The notes beneath the pieces were generated by a model. It was not told the origin of the DNA and did not search any database. It worked only from the letters and a program-made list of their open reading frames with translations. Positions 32,950-43,823 of a DNA stretch of 64,000 nucleotides are shown piece after piece; position 1 is the stretch's first letter; each line of letters begins with the position of its first letter. The DNA is from Nocardiopsis sp. NRRL B-16309. GTDB taxonomy: Bacteria > Actinomycetota > Actinomycetes > Streptosporangiales > Streptosporangiaceae. The stretch lies in the NCBI RefSeq assembly GCF_001279585.1, contig NZ_LGEC01000027.1, positions 1-64,000 on the forward strand. The letters are read 5' to 3'. Position numbers and translations under genes: made by a program.

Positions 32950-35388
32950 GTGTCCTCCAGCAGAACCCCCTCCAGACGTGTGCTCGCGTCCGCCACGGCG
33001 GTGACGGCCCTGTCCCTGACCGCCGCGCTCTCCGCGGCCCTGCCCGCCGCGGCCGAGGCGACCGGCCCCGTCATCGGCGAGGTCTACGGCGGCGGCGGCA
33101 ACAGCGGCGCCGACCTGCGCAACGACTTCGTCGAACTCGGCAACCCCACCGACAGCGCCCTCGGCCTCGACGGCTGGAGCGTGCAGTACCTGCCCGCGCG
33201 GCCCGGTGACTCCACGCGGGCCCAGGTCACCCCGCTCGGCGGCGTCATCGAGCCGGGCGCGTCCTACCTGGTGCGCCAGGGCGCCGGGGCCGGAGGCACC
33301 GTCGACCTGCCCGCTCCCGACGCCACCGGGGGCACCGCCATGGCCGCCGGCTCGGGCGTGGTCCTCCTGGTGGAGGGCACCGAGCCGGTCTCCTGCCGGA
33401 CCGCCGCCGAGTGCGCCGAGGAGGAGGGCGTCGCCGACCTCGTCGGCTACGGCTCGGCCGTGATCTTCGAGGGCTCGCCCGCGCCGGGCCTGAACAACAC
33501 CACCTCGGCCGCCCGCGACGCCGACCTCACGGACACCGGCGACAACGCCGCCGACTTCACCGCCGGCGCCCCCACCCCCACCAACACGGCTGGGGAGACC
33601 GTCGGCGACGGCGGCGGCACCGACCCCGAGGACCCCGTCGAGCCCGGTGAGCTGCGGATCCACGACGTGCAGGGCACCACCCGCACCTCGCCCCTGGAGG
33701 GTGAGACGGTCAGCGGCCTGCCCGGCGTCGTGACCGCCGTGAACGCCTTCGGCAGCGCGCGCGGCTTCTGGTTCCAGGACACCGAGGGCGACGGCGACCC
33801 GCGCACGAGCGAGGCGCTCTTCGTCTTCACCGGCTCCACCACGCCCGACGCGGCCGTCGGCGACGAGATCCTGGCCGCGGGCCGCGTCAGCGAGTACCGG
33901 CCCGCCTCCGGGAGCCAGAGCATCACGCAGCTGGACCGGGCCCGCTGGACCGTGGTCTCCGAGGGCAACGACGTCCCCGCGTCCGTCGACCTGGGCGGGG
34001 ACACCATCCCCGACACCTACGCCCCCGACCACGGCGGCGACACCACCGGCCTGGAGCTGGAACCGGACACCTACGCCCTGGACTTCTGGGAGGCCCACGA
34101 GCACATGGTCGTGCGCGTGGAGGACGCCCCCGTGATCGACGCGACCGACCCCTACGACGCCCTGTGGGTGACCGCCAAGCCCGACGAGAACCGCACGGCC
34201 AACGGCGGCACGCACTACGGCTCCTACGACGAGCCCAACACCGGCCGGGTCAAGATCGAGTCCCTGCTCGACCTGGAACAGCACCCCTTCCCCCGGGCCG
34301 ACGTCGGCGACACCCTGACCGGGGTCACCGAGGGCCCGGTCTACTACAGCCGGTTCGGCGGCTACCTCGTGCGCGCCACGACCATGGGCGAACTGGCCGC
34401 CGGCGACCTGGAGCGCGTCCCCGCCCGCGACGCGGAGCGGTACGAGGTCTCCGTGGCCACCTACAACGTCGAGAACCTCGACGGCGAGGACGACCAGGCC
34501 AAGTTCGACGACCTCGCCGAGGGCGTCGTCGACTACCTGGGCGCGCCCGACATCGTCGGCCTGGAGGAGATCCAGGACAGCAACGGCCCCGTCAACGACG
34601 GCACCGTGGACCCCGACGTCACCCTGGACCGCCTCGTGGCCGCGATCGAGGCCCAGGGCGGCCCCGCCTACGAGTGGCGGCAGATCAGCCCGCGGGACGG
34701 CCAGGACGGCGGCCAGCCCGGCGGCAACATCCGCAACGTGTTCCTCTTCAACCCCGCTCACGTGCGGTTCGTCGACGTCGAGGGCGGCGACGCCACCACC
34801 CCGGTGGAGGTCACCGAGGGCCCCCGGGGCGCCGAGCTGAGCGTGTCACCCGGCCGCATCTCCCCGCAGGACGAGGCCTGGGACAACAGCCGCAAGCCGC
34901 TCGTCGGCCACTTCCGGGCCAAGGGCCGCGACCTGTACGTGGTGACCAACCACTTCAACTCCAAGGGCGGCGACCCGTCGCTGCACGGCGTCGAGCAGCC
35001 GCCGGTCCGCACGAGCGAGGTGCAGCGCAACGCCCAGGCGGCGCTCGTCCGCCAGTTCGCCGAGGACCTGCTCGCGGTCGACCCGGACGCGAACCTCATC
35101 GTCATGGGCGACCTGAACGACTTCCCGTTCTCGCCCACCCTGGACATCCTCACCGCCGACGGCCTGCTGGCCAACCCGATGGACGCGCTGCCGGAGGAGG
35201 AGCGCTACAACTACGTGTTCGACGGCAACTCCCAGGCGCTCGACCACATCCTGGTCAACGGCGCCCTCGCCGACCGGATGGACTACGACGTCGTGCGCGT
35301 CAACTCCGAGTTCCACGACCAGGTCAGCGACCACGACCCGCAGGTGCTGTGGTTCGACACCCGCCGCGGCCCGCCCCACCGCCCCTGA
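32950..35388 (+). CDS. Secreted nuclease: lamin-tail plus endonuclease/exonuclease/phosphatase domain
   Basis: Extracellular DNA-degrading enzyme of the ExeM/NucH type. The 812-residue product has a signal peptide (residues 1-38, ending near LPAAAEA), then a lamin-tail domain (IGEVYGGGGNSGADLRNDFVELGNPTD). A central OB-like region (residues about 230-480) follows, then a C-terminal endonuclease/exonuclease/phosphatase domain with VATYNVENLDG, IVGLEEIQDSNG, VVTNHFNSKGGD, MGDLNDFP and the catalytic end VSDHDP. GTG 32950 with GGAGAAGG just upstream gives the signal peptide. It probably scavenges nucleotides or phosphate outside the cell. Confidence 0.9.
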   Translation: MSSSRTPSRRVLASATAVTALSLTAALSAALPAAAEATGPVIGEVYGGGGNSGADLRNDFVELGNPTDSALGLDGWSVQYLPARPGDSTRAQVTPLGGVIEPGASYLVRQGAGAGGTVDLPAPDATGGTAMAAGSGVVLLVEGTEPVSCRTAAECAEEEGVADLVGYGSAVIFEGSPAPGLNNTTSAARDADLTDTGDNAADFTAGAPTPTNTAGETVGDGGGTDPEDPVEPGELRIHDVQGTTRTSPLEGETVSGLPGVVTAVNAFGSARGFWFQDTEGDGDPRTSEALFVFTGSTTPDAAVGDEILAAGRVSEYRPASGSQSITQLDRARWTVVSEGNDVPASVDLGGDTIPDTYAPDHGGDTTGLELEPDTYALDFWEAHEHMVVRVEDAPVIDATDPYDALWVTAKPDENRTANGGTHYGSYDEPNTGRVKIESLLDLEQHPFPRADVGDTLTGVTEGPVYYSRFGGYLVRATTMGELAAGDLERVPARDAERYEVSVATYNVENLDGEDDQAKFDDLAEGVVDYLGAPDIVGLEEIQDSNGPVNDGTVDPDVTLDRLVAAIEAQGGPAYEWRQISPRDGQDGGQPGGNIRNVFLFNPAHVRFVDVEGGDATTPVEVTEGPRGAELSVSPGRISPQDEAWDNSRKPLVGHFRAKGRDLYVVTNHFNSKGGDPSLHGVEQPPVRTSEVQRNAQAALVRQFAEDLLAVDPDANLIVMGDLNDFPFSPTLDILTADGLLANPMDALPEEERYNYVFDGNSQALDHILVNGALADRMDYDVVRVNSEFHDQVSDHDPQVLWFDTRRGPPHRP

Positions 35389-35418
35389 CGCCGTGAGGTA
35401 GGAGCGGGCCCCCTCGGG

Positions 35419-35478
35419 GCTCCGGACGATGTGTCCGGAGCATCTATCCTGAGGGGGCCCGCGCCATGGCGGGCCCCT
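35419..35478 (+). terminator. Two successive hairpins before galE
   Basis: GCTCCGGAC (35419-35427) pairs with GTCCGGAGC (35433-35441) around a 5-base loop. GGGGCCCGC (about 35454-35462) then pairs with GCGGGCCCC (about 35469-35477). The first probably ends the nuclease transcript; the second lies just before the galE ribosome site. TATCCT (35445-35450) between them may be a galE -10 box, which would put the second hairpin in the galE leader. Confidence 0.5.
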
Positions 35479-35497
35479 CACACCCAGGAAGCCAGGC

Positions 35498-36511
35498 ATG
35501 AACGTACTGCTCACCGGTGGTGCCGGATACATCGGCTCCCACACCGCCGTGGAACTCCTCGACGCCGGACACGAGGTGGTCGTGGTCGACTCCCTCGTCA
35601 ACAGTCACGAGGAGTCCCTGCGCCGGGTCGAGCGGATCACCGGGCGCTCGGTGGCCTTCCATCAGGGGGACTGCACTGATCCCGACACCCTGCGCCGGAT
35701 CTTCGGCGAGCACGGGATCGACTCCGTCATCCATCTGGCCGGGCTCAAGGCGGTCGGAGAGTCCACCGAGCAGCCGCTGCGCTACTACCGCAACAACCTG
35801 GACGCCCTGCTCGCGCTCGCCGAGGCCATGGACGCGCACGGCGTGCGGAATCTGGTGTTCAGCTCCTCCGCCACGGTGTACGGGGACCCCGAGACGGTGC
35901 CGATCCCCGAGAGCGCGGCCCTGACCTCCACCAACCCCTACGGCTCCACCAAGCTGTTCGCCGAGCGGATCCTGGCGGATCTGGCCGCGGCGGACCCGCG
36001 CTGGCGGATTGTCGCGCTGCGGTACTTCAATCCCATCGGCGCCCACCCCAGCGGGCTGATCGGGGAGGACCCCCAGGGCACGCCCAACAACCTGTTCCCC
36101 TACATCGCGCAGGTCGCCGCGGGCCGCCGCGAGCGCCTCCGGGTGTTCGGCGACGACTACGACACCCCGGACGGTACCGGCGTGCGCGACTACCTGCACG
36201 TGGTGGACCTGGCACGCGGGCACCTGGCGGCGGTGGAGCACCTGGCCGACGCCACGGGTTGCCGGGCGTACAACCTGGGCACCGGTGAGGGCACCTCGGT
36301 GCTGGAGAGCGTGCGCGCGTTCGAGCGGGCCACGGGAGCGCCCATCCCGTACGAGGTGGTCGAGCGCCGTGCCGGGGACATCGCCGTGTGCTACGCCGAC
36401 CCCTCCGCCGCCGCGCGCGACCTCGACTGGAAGGCCGTGCGGGGCGTGGACGAGGCCTGCGCGGACGCCTGGCGCTGGCAGTCGGCCAACCCGGAGGGCT
36501 TCGCGAGCTGA
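35498..36511 (+). CDS. galE: UDP-glucose 4-epimerase
   Basis: Interconverts UDP-glucose and UDP-galactose in the cytosol. The 337-residue product is an extended short-chain dehydrogenase. It has the NAD-binding GGAGYIGSHTAVEL at 7-20, HLAGLKAVGES near 77, catalytic SSSATVYG plus YGSTK (Tyr-xxx-Lys), and RYFNPIGAHPSGLIGEDP with TGVRDYLHVVDLARGH. AGGAAG seven bases before ATG supports the start. It stands alone here; it could feed galactose units to the glycan cluster further right, but that is a guess. Confidence 0.95.
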   Translation: MNVLLTGGAGYIGSHTAVELLDAGHEVVVVDSLVNSHEESLRRVERITGRSVAFHQGDCTDPDTLRRIFGEHGIDSVIHLAGLKAVGESTEQPLRYYRNNLDALLALAEAMDAHGVRNLVFSSSATVYGDPETVPIPESAALTSTNPYGSTKLFAERILADLAAADPRWRIVALRYFNPIGAHPSGLIGEDPQGTPNNLFPYIAQVAAGRRERLRVFGDDYDTPDGTGVRDYLHVVDLARGHLAAVEHLADATGCRAYNLGTGEGTSVLESVRAFERATGAPIPYEVVERRAGDIAVCYADPSAAARDLDWKAVRGVDEACADAWRWQSANPEGFAS

Positions 36512-36608
36512 GGGACTGCGCACACCCCGTGCCGCTCGGGGCGGGTGCCCGCGGATGACGCCCTAGACTGGGCGGACATCCCTGTTCTCCTGCGGAAGGT
36601 CCTCCGTC

Positions 36609-38189
36609 GTGTCCGTTGGTGCTGAGAGCACGTTCGACACCGTTCTCGTCGTCGACTTCGGCGCGCAGTACGCGCAGCTGATCGCGCGTCGCGTCCGCGA
36701 ATGCCACGTGCACAGCGAGATCGTGCCCTCGACCATGCCCGTCGAGGAGATGCTCGCCAAGAACCCCAAGGCCATCATCCTCTCGGGCGGCCCGTCCTCG
36801 GTCTACGCCGAGGGCGCGCCCCACGTGGGCGCCGAGCTCTTCCAGACCGGGGTGCCCACCTTCGGTATCTGCTACGGCTTCCAGGCGATGACCCGGGCGC
36901 TGGGCGGCACCGTGGAGCGGACCGACCTCAGCGAGTTCGGCCGCACGGAGCTGACCGCCACGAACGACTCCGTCCTCTTCTCCGGCCTGCCCGACGAGCT
37001 GCTGGTGTGGATGTCGCACGGCGACTCCGTCGTCGCGGCGCCCGAGGGCTTCGCCACGGTCGCCAGCACCGCGGGCGCCCCCGTCGCCGCGTTCGAGGAC
37101 ACCGACCGGCGGCTGTTCGGCGTGCAGTTCCACCCCGAGGTGATGCACACCGAGCACGGCCAGGACGTGCTGCGCACCTTCCTCTACGAGGGTGCGGGCT
37201 GCCGTCCCACGTGGACGATGGTGAACATCGTCGAGGAGCAGCTGGAGCGCATCCGTGAGCAGATCGGCGACAAGCGCGTCATCTGCGCGCTGAGCGGCGG
37301 CGTCGACTCCGCCGTGGCCGGAGCCCTGGTGCAGCGCGCCGTCGGCGACCAGCTGACCTGCGTGTTCGTCGACCACGGCCTGCTGCGCAAGGGCGAGGCC
37401 GAGCAGGTCGAGAAGGACTACGTGGCCATCACCGGCGCGACCCTGAAGGTCGTCGACGCCGAGGACCGCTTCCTCGAAGCCCTCTCCGGGGTGACCGACC
37501 CCGAGGAGAAGCGCAAGATCATCGGCCGCGAGTTCATTCGGGTGTTCGAGCAGGCCGCCCGCGAGGTCGTCGTCGAGAGCGGCGAGCACGGCGCCGAGGT
37601 CGAGTTCCTGGTCCAGGGCACGCTCTACCCGGACGTCGTCGAGTCCGGCGGCGGCACCGGCACCGCGAACATCAAGTCGCACCACAACGTGGGCGGACTG
37701 CCGGAGGACCTCCAGTTCACCCTGGTGGAGCCGCTGCGCGAGCTGTTCAAGGACGAGGTCCGCAAGGTCGGCGAGGAGCTCGGGCTGCCGCCGGAGATGG
37801 TGTGGCGCCAGCCGTTCCCGGGCCCGGGCCTGGGCATCCGCATCATCGGCGAGGTCACCCGCGACCGCCTGGAGATCCTGCGCGAGGCCGACGCCATCGC
37901 CCGCGAGGAGCTGTCCCGCGCCGGGCTGGACCGCGACATCTGGCAGTGCCCGGTGGTGCTGCTCGCCGACGTGCGCTCGGTGGGCGTGCAGGGCGACGGT
38001 CGCACCTACGGCCACCCGGTGGTCCTGCGGCCGGTCAGCAGCGAGGACGCCATGACGGCCGACTGGTCGCGCGTGCCCTACGACGTGCTGGCCAAGATCT
38101 CCAACCGGATCACCAACGAGGTCCGCGAGATCAACCGCGTCACCCTCGACGTCACCAGCAAGCCCCCGGGCACCATCGAGTGGGAGTAG
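36609..38189 (+). CDS. guaA: GMP synthase (glutamine-hydrolysing)
   Basis: Converts XMP to GMP using glutamine and ATP. The 526-residue product has an N-terminal class I glutamine amidotransferase domain with nucleophile Cys in FGICYGFQAM (residues about 88-97) and the His/Glu pair in VQFHPEV. The ATP pyrophosphatase domain has the P-loop CALSGGVDSAV near 223. The C-terminal dimerisation domain includes RQPFPGPGLGIRIIGEVT and ends KPPGTIEWE. GTG 36609 follows GGAAGG by nine bases. TAGACT at 36564-36569 resembles the hexamer before guaB3 and may be its -10 box. Confidence 0.97.
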   Translation: MSVGAESTFDTVLVVDFGAQYAQLIARRVRECHVHSEIVPSTMPVEEMLAKNPKAIILSGGPSSVYAEGAPHVGAELFQTGVPTFGICYGFQAMTRALGGTVERTDLSEFGRTELTATNDSVLFSGLPDELLVWMSHGDSVVAAPEGFATVASTAGAPVAAFEDTDRRLFGVQFHPEVMHTEHGQDVLRTFLYEGAGCRPTWTMVNIVEEQLERIREQIGDKRVICALSGGVDSAVAGALVQRAVGDQLTCVFVDHGLLRKGEAEQVEKDYVAITGATLKVVDAEDRFLEALSGVTDPEEKRKIIGREFIRVFEQAAREVVVESGEHGAEVEFLVQGTLYPDVVESGGGTGTANIKSHHNVGGLPEDLQFTLVEPLRELFKDEVRKVGEELGLPPEMVWRQPFPGPGLGIRIIGEVTRDRLEILREADAIAREELSRAGLDRDIWQCPVVLLADVRSVGVQGDGRTYGHPVVLRPVSSEDAMTADWSRVPYDVLAKISNRITNEVREINRVTLDVTSKPPGTIEWE

Positions 38190-38218
38190 GCGGCCGCCTA
38201 CTCCCCTGACGCCCGACC

Positions 38219-38253
38219 ACGGGCCCGGCGCGCCCCGCGTGCGCCGGGCCCGT
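38219..38253 (+). terminator. guaA terminator
   Basis: ACGGGCCCGGCGC (38219-38231) pairs with GCGCCGGGCCCGT (38241-38253), a 13-bp perfect stem 30 bases after the guaA stop. It is followed at about 38272-38320 by a short minisatellite of GGGGGCCGT-like units. Confidence 0.75.
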
Positions 38254-38271
38254 CGTGTCGCACGGTCGCCG

Positions 38272-38320
38272 AGGGCCGTGGGGGCCGTGGGGGCCGTGGG
38301 GCCGAGGAGGCCGTGGGGCC
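38272..38320. repeat. GGGGGCCGT minisatellite
   Basis: Four to five near-copies of a 9-10-base unit (GGGCCGTGG) follow the guaA terminator. They are noncoding and precede the phosphatase promoter region. Such runs often vary in length between strains. Confidence 0.6.
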
Positions 38321-38375
38321 GGTGCGCGCGACTTTTCCCATGGCGGCATCACCGCGCACGCTCTAGTCTCGGACC

Positions 38376-38804
38376 ATGACATCGACCTGGGAGCCCGGAG
38401 CGCCGGGTGTGCTGGGCCTTCCGTCGGGGCGGCTCGTCCGCGGGCGCGGTCTGGCCCGCCCGCTGCCGGAGGGCCCGAGACCCGACTTCGCCCTCTACCT
38501 GCTCGGCCGGACACCGCCCGCCGTCGCGTGGGAGGCCAAGTGGGTCCAGTGGCCGGACTTCGGCCTGCCGAGGGACCGCGCGGCGACCGGCGATGCCCTG
38601 CGCGAGGCGTGGACCCGGTCCGCGGGCGAACGGGTGGAGGTGGCCTGCGCGGGCGGGCAGGGCCGGACCGGGACGGCGTTGGCGTGCCTGGCGGTCCTGG
38701 ACGGCGTGCCCGCGGCCGAGGCGGTCGCCTACGTCCGGAAGCACTACCTGCCGCGTGCCGTGGAGACGCCCGGCCAGCGCCGGTTCGTCGCCCGCTTCGC
38801 CTGA
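38376..38804 (+). CDS. Small Cys-based protein phosphatase
   Basis: Predicted member of the protein-tyrosine/dual-specificity phosphatase family. The 142-residue product carries the CX5R phosphate loop CAGGQGRTGTA with Cys91 and Arg97, and a candidate general acid Asp61 in QWPDFGLP, at the usual distance. TAGTCT at 38364-38369 lies exactly seven bases before the ATG, so the transcript is probably leaderless. It converges with a membrane Ser/Thr kinase gene and the stop codons are only about 10 bases apart. A joint phospho-signalling role is tempting but unproven. Confidence 0.85.
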   Translation: MTSTWEPGAPGVLGLPSGRLVRGRGLARPLPEGPRPDFALYLLGRTPPAVAWEAKWVQWPDFGLPRDRAATGDALREAWTRSAGERVEVACAGGQGRTGTALACLAVLDGVPAAEAVAYVRKHYLPRAVETPGQRRFVARFA

Positions 38805-38813
38805 GGTTCCCGC

Positions 38814-40739
<1,926 letters not shown>

Positions 40740-40915
40740 GCGACCCTCCCCGACGGTGTCCAAACTCCGCCTCGCCCCAAGGTAGCGGTGTTTGTGCCCT
40801 GATTCCCACTCGCGGGCCGGATCAGGCCGTGAGTGGTGCGGGCGGTAACTGACATGACAGAAGTGACGGTCCCCAGCGTGCGTCGAACACACCGCTGACC
40901 CGCGGGGGGTGTGTG

Positions 40916-40944
40916 TTCACGCAAGGTGGGGGTTCCTTTACGAT
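40916..40944 (+). promoter_or_regulatory. Promoter of ispE
   Basis: TTCACG (40916-40921) and TACGAT (40939-40944) are separated by 17 bases, a good fit to the principal sigma factor consensus. Transcription would begin at about 40951, next to the GTG at 40954, so ispE mRNA is probably leaderless. Confidence 0.55.
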
Positions 40945-40953
40945 TGGGGACTC

Positions 40954-41904
40954 GTGACCGTTAATACCACCGTAACCGTGCGGGTCCCCGCGAAGGTGAA
41001 CCTCCAGTTGGCGGTGGGGCCCGGACGCGAGGACGGGTTCCACGACCTCGTCAACGTGTTCCATGCCGTCTCACTGTTCGATGAGGTTACCGTTACGGCG
41101 GCGCCTTCGCGTCCCGAGACCGCCCTCACGGAACTGACCGTGGGCGGTGGGCTGGGCTCCCACCTGTCGCGCGTGCCCCTGGACGGGACGAACCTGACCG
41201 CCCGCGCCGCGGCCCTGCTGGCCGAGCGGACGGGTCTGGGCCACCCGGTCACCATCCACATGGACAAGCACATCCCCGTGGCGGGCGGGATGGCCGGCGG
41301 CAGCGCCGACGCCGCCGCCGCGCTGGTGGCCTGCGACCGCCTGTGGGGCTGTGACCTGCCCCGGAGCACCCTGCTCGACTACGCGGCCGAGTTGGGCAGC
41401 GACGTGCCCTTCGCCCTGGTGGGGGCCACCGCGGTCGGTCGCGGGCGCGGCGAGATCCTCGAACCGATGACCGGATCCGGTCGTTTCCACTGGGTGTTCG
41501 CCCTCTCGCCGCACGGCCTGTCCACGGCCAAGGTGTTCGCCGAGTACGACCGCCTGCGCCCGGACGCCCCCGAACCGCGCGCCGACGCCGCCCTGGCGGC
41601 CGCGCTGGCCGCCGCCGACCCGGTGGCGCTGGGCCGGGCGCTGAGCAACGACCTGCAGGGCGCCGCGCTGTCCCTGCTCCCGGAGCTGGAGCGCACGCTC
41701 CGGACCGGGCGGGAGGCCGGAGCGCTGGGAGCCCTGGTCTCCGGGTCCGGGCCGACCTGCGCGTTCCTGGTCGGCGGCGGCGCGGAGGAGCGCTCGGTGA
41801 TCGACGGGCGCGAGCGCGCCGTGGTGGCGGCCCTGGAGGCGAGCGGGCTGTGCGAGCGGGTCGTGACGGCCTACGGGGACGTGCCGGGCGCCACCGTCCT
41901 GTGA
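40954..41904 (+). CDS. ispE: 4-diphosphocytidyl-2-C-methyl-D-erythritol kinase
   Basis: GHMP-family kinase of the non-mevalonate isoprenoid pathway; it phosphorylates CDP-methylerythritol. In the 316-residue product the substrate end is VRVPAKVNLQLAVGPGREDGFHDL, the ATP loop is PVAGGMAGGSADAAAAL near residues 107-123 and the last motif is LGALVSGSGPTCAFLV. The GTG start suits the family; no Shine-Dalgarno site is present, which agrees with a leaderless message. In relatives ispE is followed closely by an ABC-F gene; here three genes intervene. Confidence 0.95.
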   Translation: MTVNTTVTVRVPAKVNLQLAVGPGREDGFHDLVNVFHAVSLFDEVTVTAAPSRPETALTELTVGGGLGSHLSRVPLDGTNLTARAAALLAERTGLGHPVTIHMDKHIPVAGGMAGGSADAAAALVACDRLWGCDLPRSTLLDYAAELGSDVPFALVGATAVGRGRGEILEPMTGSGRFHWVFALSPHGLSTAKVFAEYDRLRPDAPEPRADAALAAALAAADPVALGRALSNDLQGAALSLLPELERTLRTGREAGALGALVSGSGPTCAFLVGGGAEERSVIDGRERAVVAALEASGLCERVVTAYGDVPGATVL

Positions 41905-41963
41905 CCGCACTGGTGTGACGCAGATCACCCAGGCCGGCGGGTGCCCCGGCGGGTCCGCGCGGG

Positions 41964-41994
41964 TTGACCTCAATCGTGCTTGAGGTTGAACACT
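41964..41994 (+). promoter_or_regulatory. MerR/SoxR-type operator-promoter
   Basis: TTGACC (41964-41969) is followed by the inverted repeat ACCTCAA-TCGTGC-TTGAGGT. Its CCTCAA/TTGAGG arms and 6-base centre match the SoxR box. With a 19-base spacer the -10 element would be AACACT (41989-41994), and the start point would fall on ATG 42001. Over-long spacers bridged by an operator are the hallmark of MerR-family activation. No MerR gene is present in this window. Confidence 0.65.
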
Positions 41995-42000
41995 GGGTCC

Positions 42001-42711
42001 ATGCCGACCGCAGCCACGTTCTCCCGCTACGCCGACCTTCCCACCCTCATCGGCCTGATGGAGGGTGACGAGAAGCACAGCGCCGCCGCGCACACCACGC
42101 TCGACGTCCTGTGGGTCCTCTACGACCGCGTCCTCACCGTCACCCCCGAGACCGCCGACGATCCCGCGCGCGACCGCTTCCTGCTCTCCAAGGGCCACGG
42201 CCCCGCCGCCTTCTACGCCGTCCTGGCGGCCAAGGGCTTCCTGGACGTGCCGACCCTGCGCACCTGGGCGGCCTTCGACTCCCCGCTGGGCCACCATCCC
42301 GACCGCGTACTCGTGCCCGGAGCGGAGATCGGCAGCGGCTCCCTCGGCCACGGGCTGCCCCTGGCCCTGGGCACGGCGCTCGGACTGCGCGCCCAGGACG
42401 TGCGCCGACCCGACGGGGCCGCGCCACGCGTCGTCGTGCTCGTCGGCGACGGCGAACTCGACGAGGGCAGCAACCACGAGGCCATCGCCGCCGCCGGCCG
42501 CTTCGGCACGGACAACCTCACCGCCGTGGTGGTGGACAACCGCTCGGCCAGGTACGGCTGGCCCGGCGGCATCGCGTCGCGCTTCGCCCTGGAGGGCTGG
42601 GAGACGCGCGAGGCGGACGGACGCGACCAGGACGCCCTCCACGGCGCCCTCACCCGCCCGCACCCCCGCAGGCCGCTCGCCGTCGTCGCGCGGGTGCGTG
42701 TCGGGACATGA
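42001..42711 (+). CDS. Transketolase, N-terminal (TPP-binding) subunit
   Basis: One half of a split transketolase-like enzyme. The 236-residue product has FLLSKGHGPAAFYAVL near residues 57-72, GSGSLGHGLPLALGTALGL and the TPP/Mg motif VGDGELDEGSNHEA (GDG...N). It covers the pyrophosphate-binding domain only and must pair with the next gene product. Two-gene transketolases are known in archaea and many bacteria, often in special sugar pathways. The ATG lies about where transcription should start from the MerR-type promoter, so it is likely leaderless. The stop overlaps the next start in ATGA. Confidence 0.88.
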   Translation: MPTAATFSRYADLPTLIGLMEGDEKHSAAAHTTLDVLWVLYDRVLTVTPETADDPARDRFLLSKGHGPAAFYAVLAAKGFLDVPTLRTWAAFDSPLGHHPDRVLVPGAEIGSGSLGHGLPLALGTALGLRAQDVRRPDGAAPRVVVLVGDGELDEGSNHEAIAAAGRFGTDNLTAVVVDNRSARYGWPGGIASRFALEGWETREADGRDQDALHGALTRPHPRRPLAVVARVRVGT

Positions 42712-43649
42712 GCGAGAACACGGACACGGACATGAACAGGAACACGAACATGCGCCAGGCCTTCGCCGACGCCGTCAGCGCCGCCCTGGACGACGACCCG
42801 CGTACCGCCCTCGTCCTCGCCGTCATCTCCGGCGACATGTTCCGGCGGGCCGCCGCCCGCCACCCGGGCCGCGTCATCGACGTCGGGATCCGGGAGCAGG
42901 CGATGATCGGGGTGGCCGGAGGGCTCGCCCTGACCGGCATGCGCCCCATCGTGCACAGCTACGCGCCCTTCCTGGTCGAGCGGCCCTTCGAGCAGGTCAA
43001 GCTGGACTTCGGCCACCAGGGCACCGGTGCGGTCCTGGTCGGCATCGGCGGCTCCTACGACGCCTCCACGGCGGGCCGCACCCACCAGGCGCCCGGGGAC
43101 GTCGCACTCCTGGACACCCTGCCCGGGTGGAACGTGCACGTGCCCGGCCACCACGACGAGGTGCGCGACGTCCTCAGGGACGCGATCTCCGGCGACGACC
43201 GCGTGTACGTGCGGCTCTCGGCCACGGGCAACCGCGCGCCGAGGCCCGTCTCGCCCCGCCTGACGGTGCTGCGCGAGGGCTCGGCCCGCTCGGCGGGCGT
43301 GGTCGTGGCGGTCGGCCCGATGCTCGACCGGGTCCTGGCGGCCACGTCCGACCTGGACGTCACGGTCGCCTACGCCTCCACCGTGCGGCCCTTCGACCGC
43401 GAGGGGCTGAGCGCGCTCGCGGGGCGGGCCGGGAACGCCGACGTCCTGGTGGTGGAGCCCTACCTGCGGGGCACCTCCGCACACGAGGTCGCCGAGGCCC
43501 TGTCCGACCGGCGCCACCGCCAGCTCGGGCTGGGCGTGGACCGGGGCGAGGAGCTGCGGGCCTACGGCACGCCCGCCGACCACGACCGGGAGCACGGCCT
43601 GGACGCGGAGGGCATCGCCAAGGCGGCCCGGGACTTCTTCCTGGTGTGA
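42708..43649 (+). CDS. Transketolase, C-terminal (pyrimidine-binding) subunit
   Basis: Second half of the split transketolase. The 313-residue product has VIDVGIREQAMIGVAGGLALTG (Glu that contacts the TPP pyrimidine ring, residue about 62) and a GRTHQAPGDVALLDTLPGW loop. The C-terminal domain includes VTVAYASTVRPFD and VLVVEPYL. ATG 42708 overlaps the preceding stop by four bases; a second Met at 42750 also fits. Sequence similarity to 1-deoxyxylulose-5-phosphate synthase-like enzymes is possible, so the substrate is not certain. It is likely co-regulated with its partner by the upstream MerR-type operator. Confidence 0.86.
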   Translation: MSENTDTDMNRNTNMRQAFADAVSAALDDDPRTALVLAVISGDMFRRAAARHPGRVIDVGIREQAMIGVAGGLALTGMRPIVHSYAPFLVERPFEQVKLDFGHQGTGAVLVGIGGSYDASTAGRTHQAPGDVALLDTLPGWNVHVPGHHDEVRDVLRDAISGDDRVYVRLSATGNRAPRPVSPRLTVLREGSARSAGVVVAVGPMLDRVLAATSDLDVTVAYASTVRPFDREGLSALAGRAGNADVLVVEPYLRGTSAHEVAEALSDRRHRQLGLGVDRGEELRAYGTPADHDREHGLDAEGIAKAARDFFLV

Positions 43650-43823
43650 CTCCCGGGCCGCGTCGGCGCGGACCCGCGGGCCCTGGGCCGGTTCCGGTCC
43701 GATTCCCGGTCCGCCCCCACGCGCCCGCTGGCGTGGTGCGGTTCCGGGCGCGTCCCGTCGTGGGTACGGTCACGACCAGGTGCCGATCGCACCGAGCGGG
43801 CCGACCGAGAAGTGGAGTGCACG

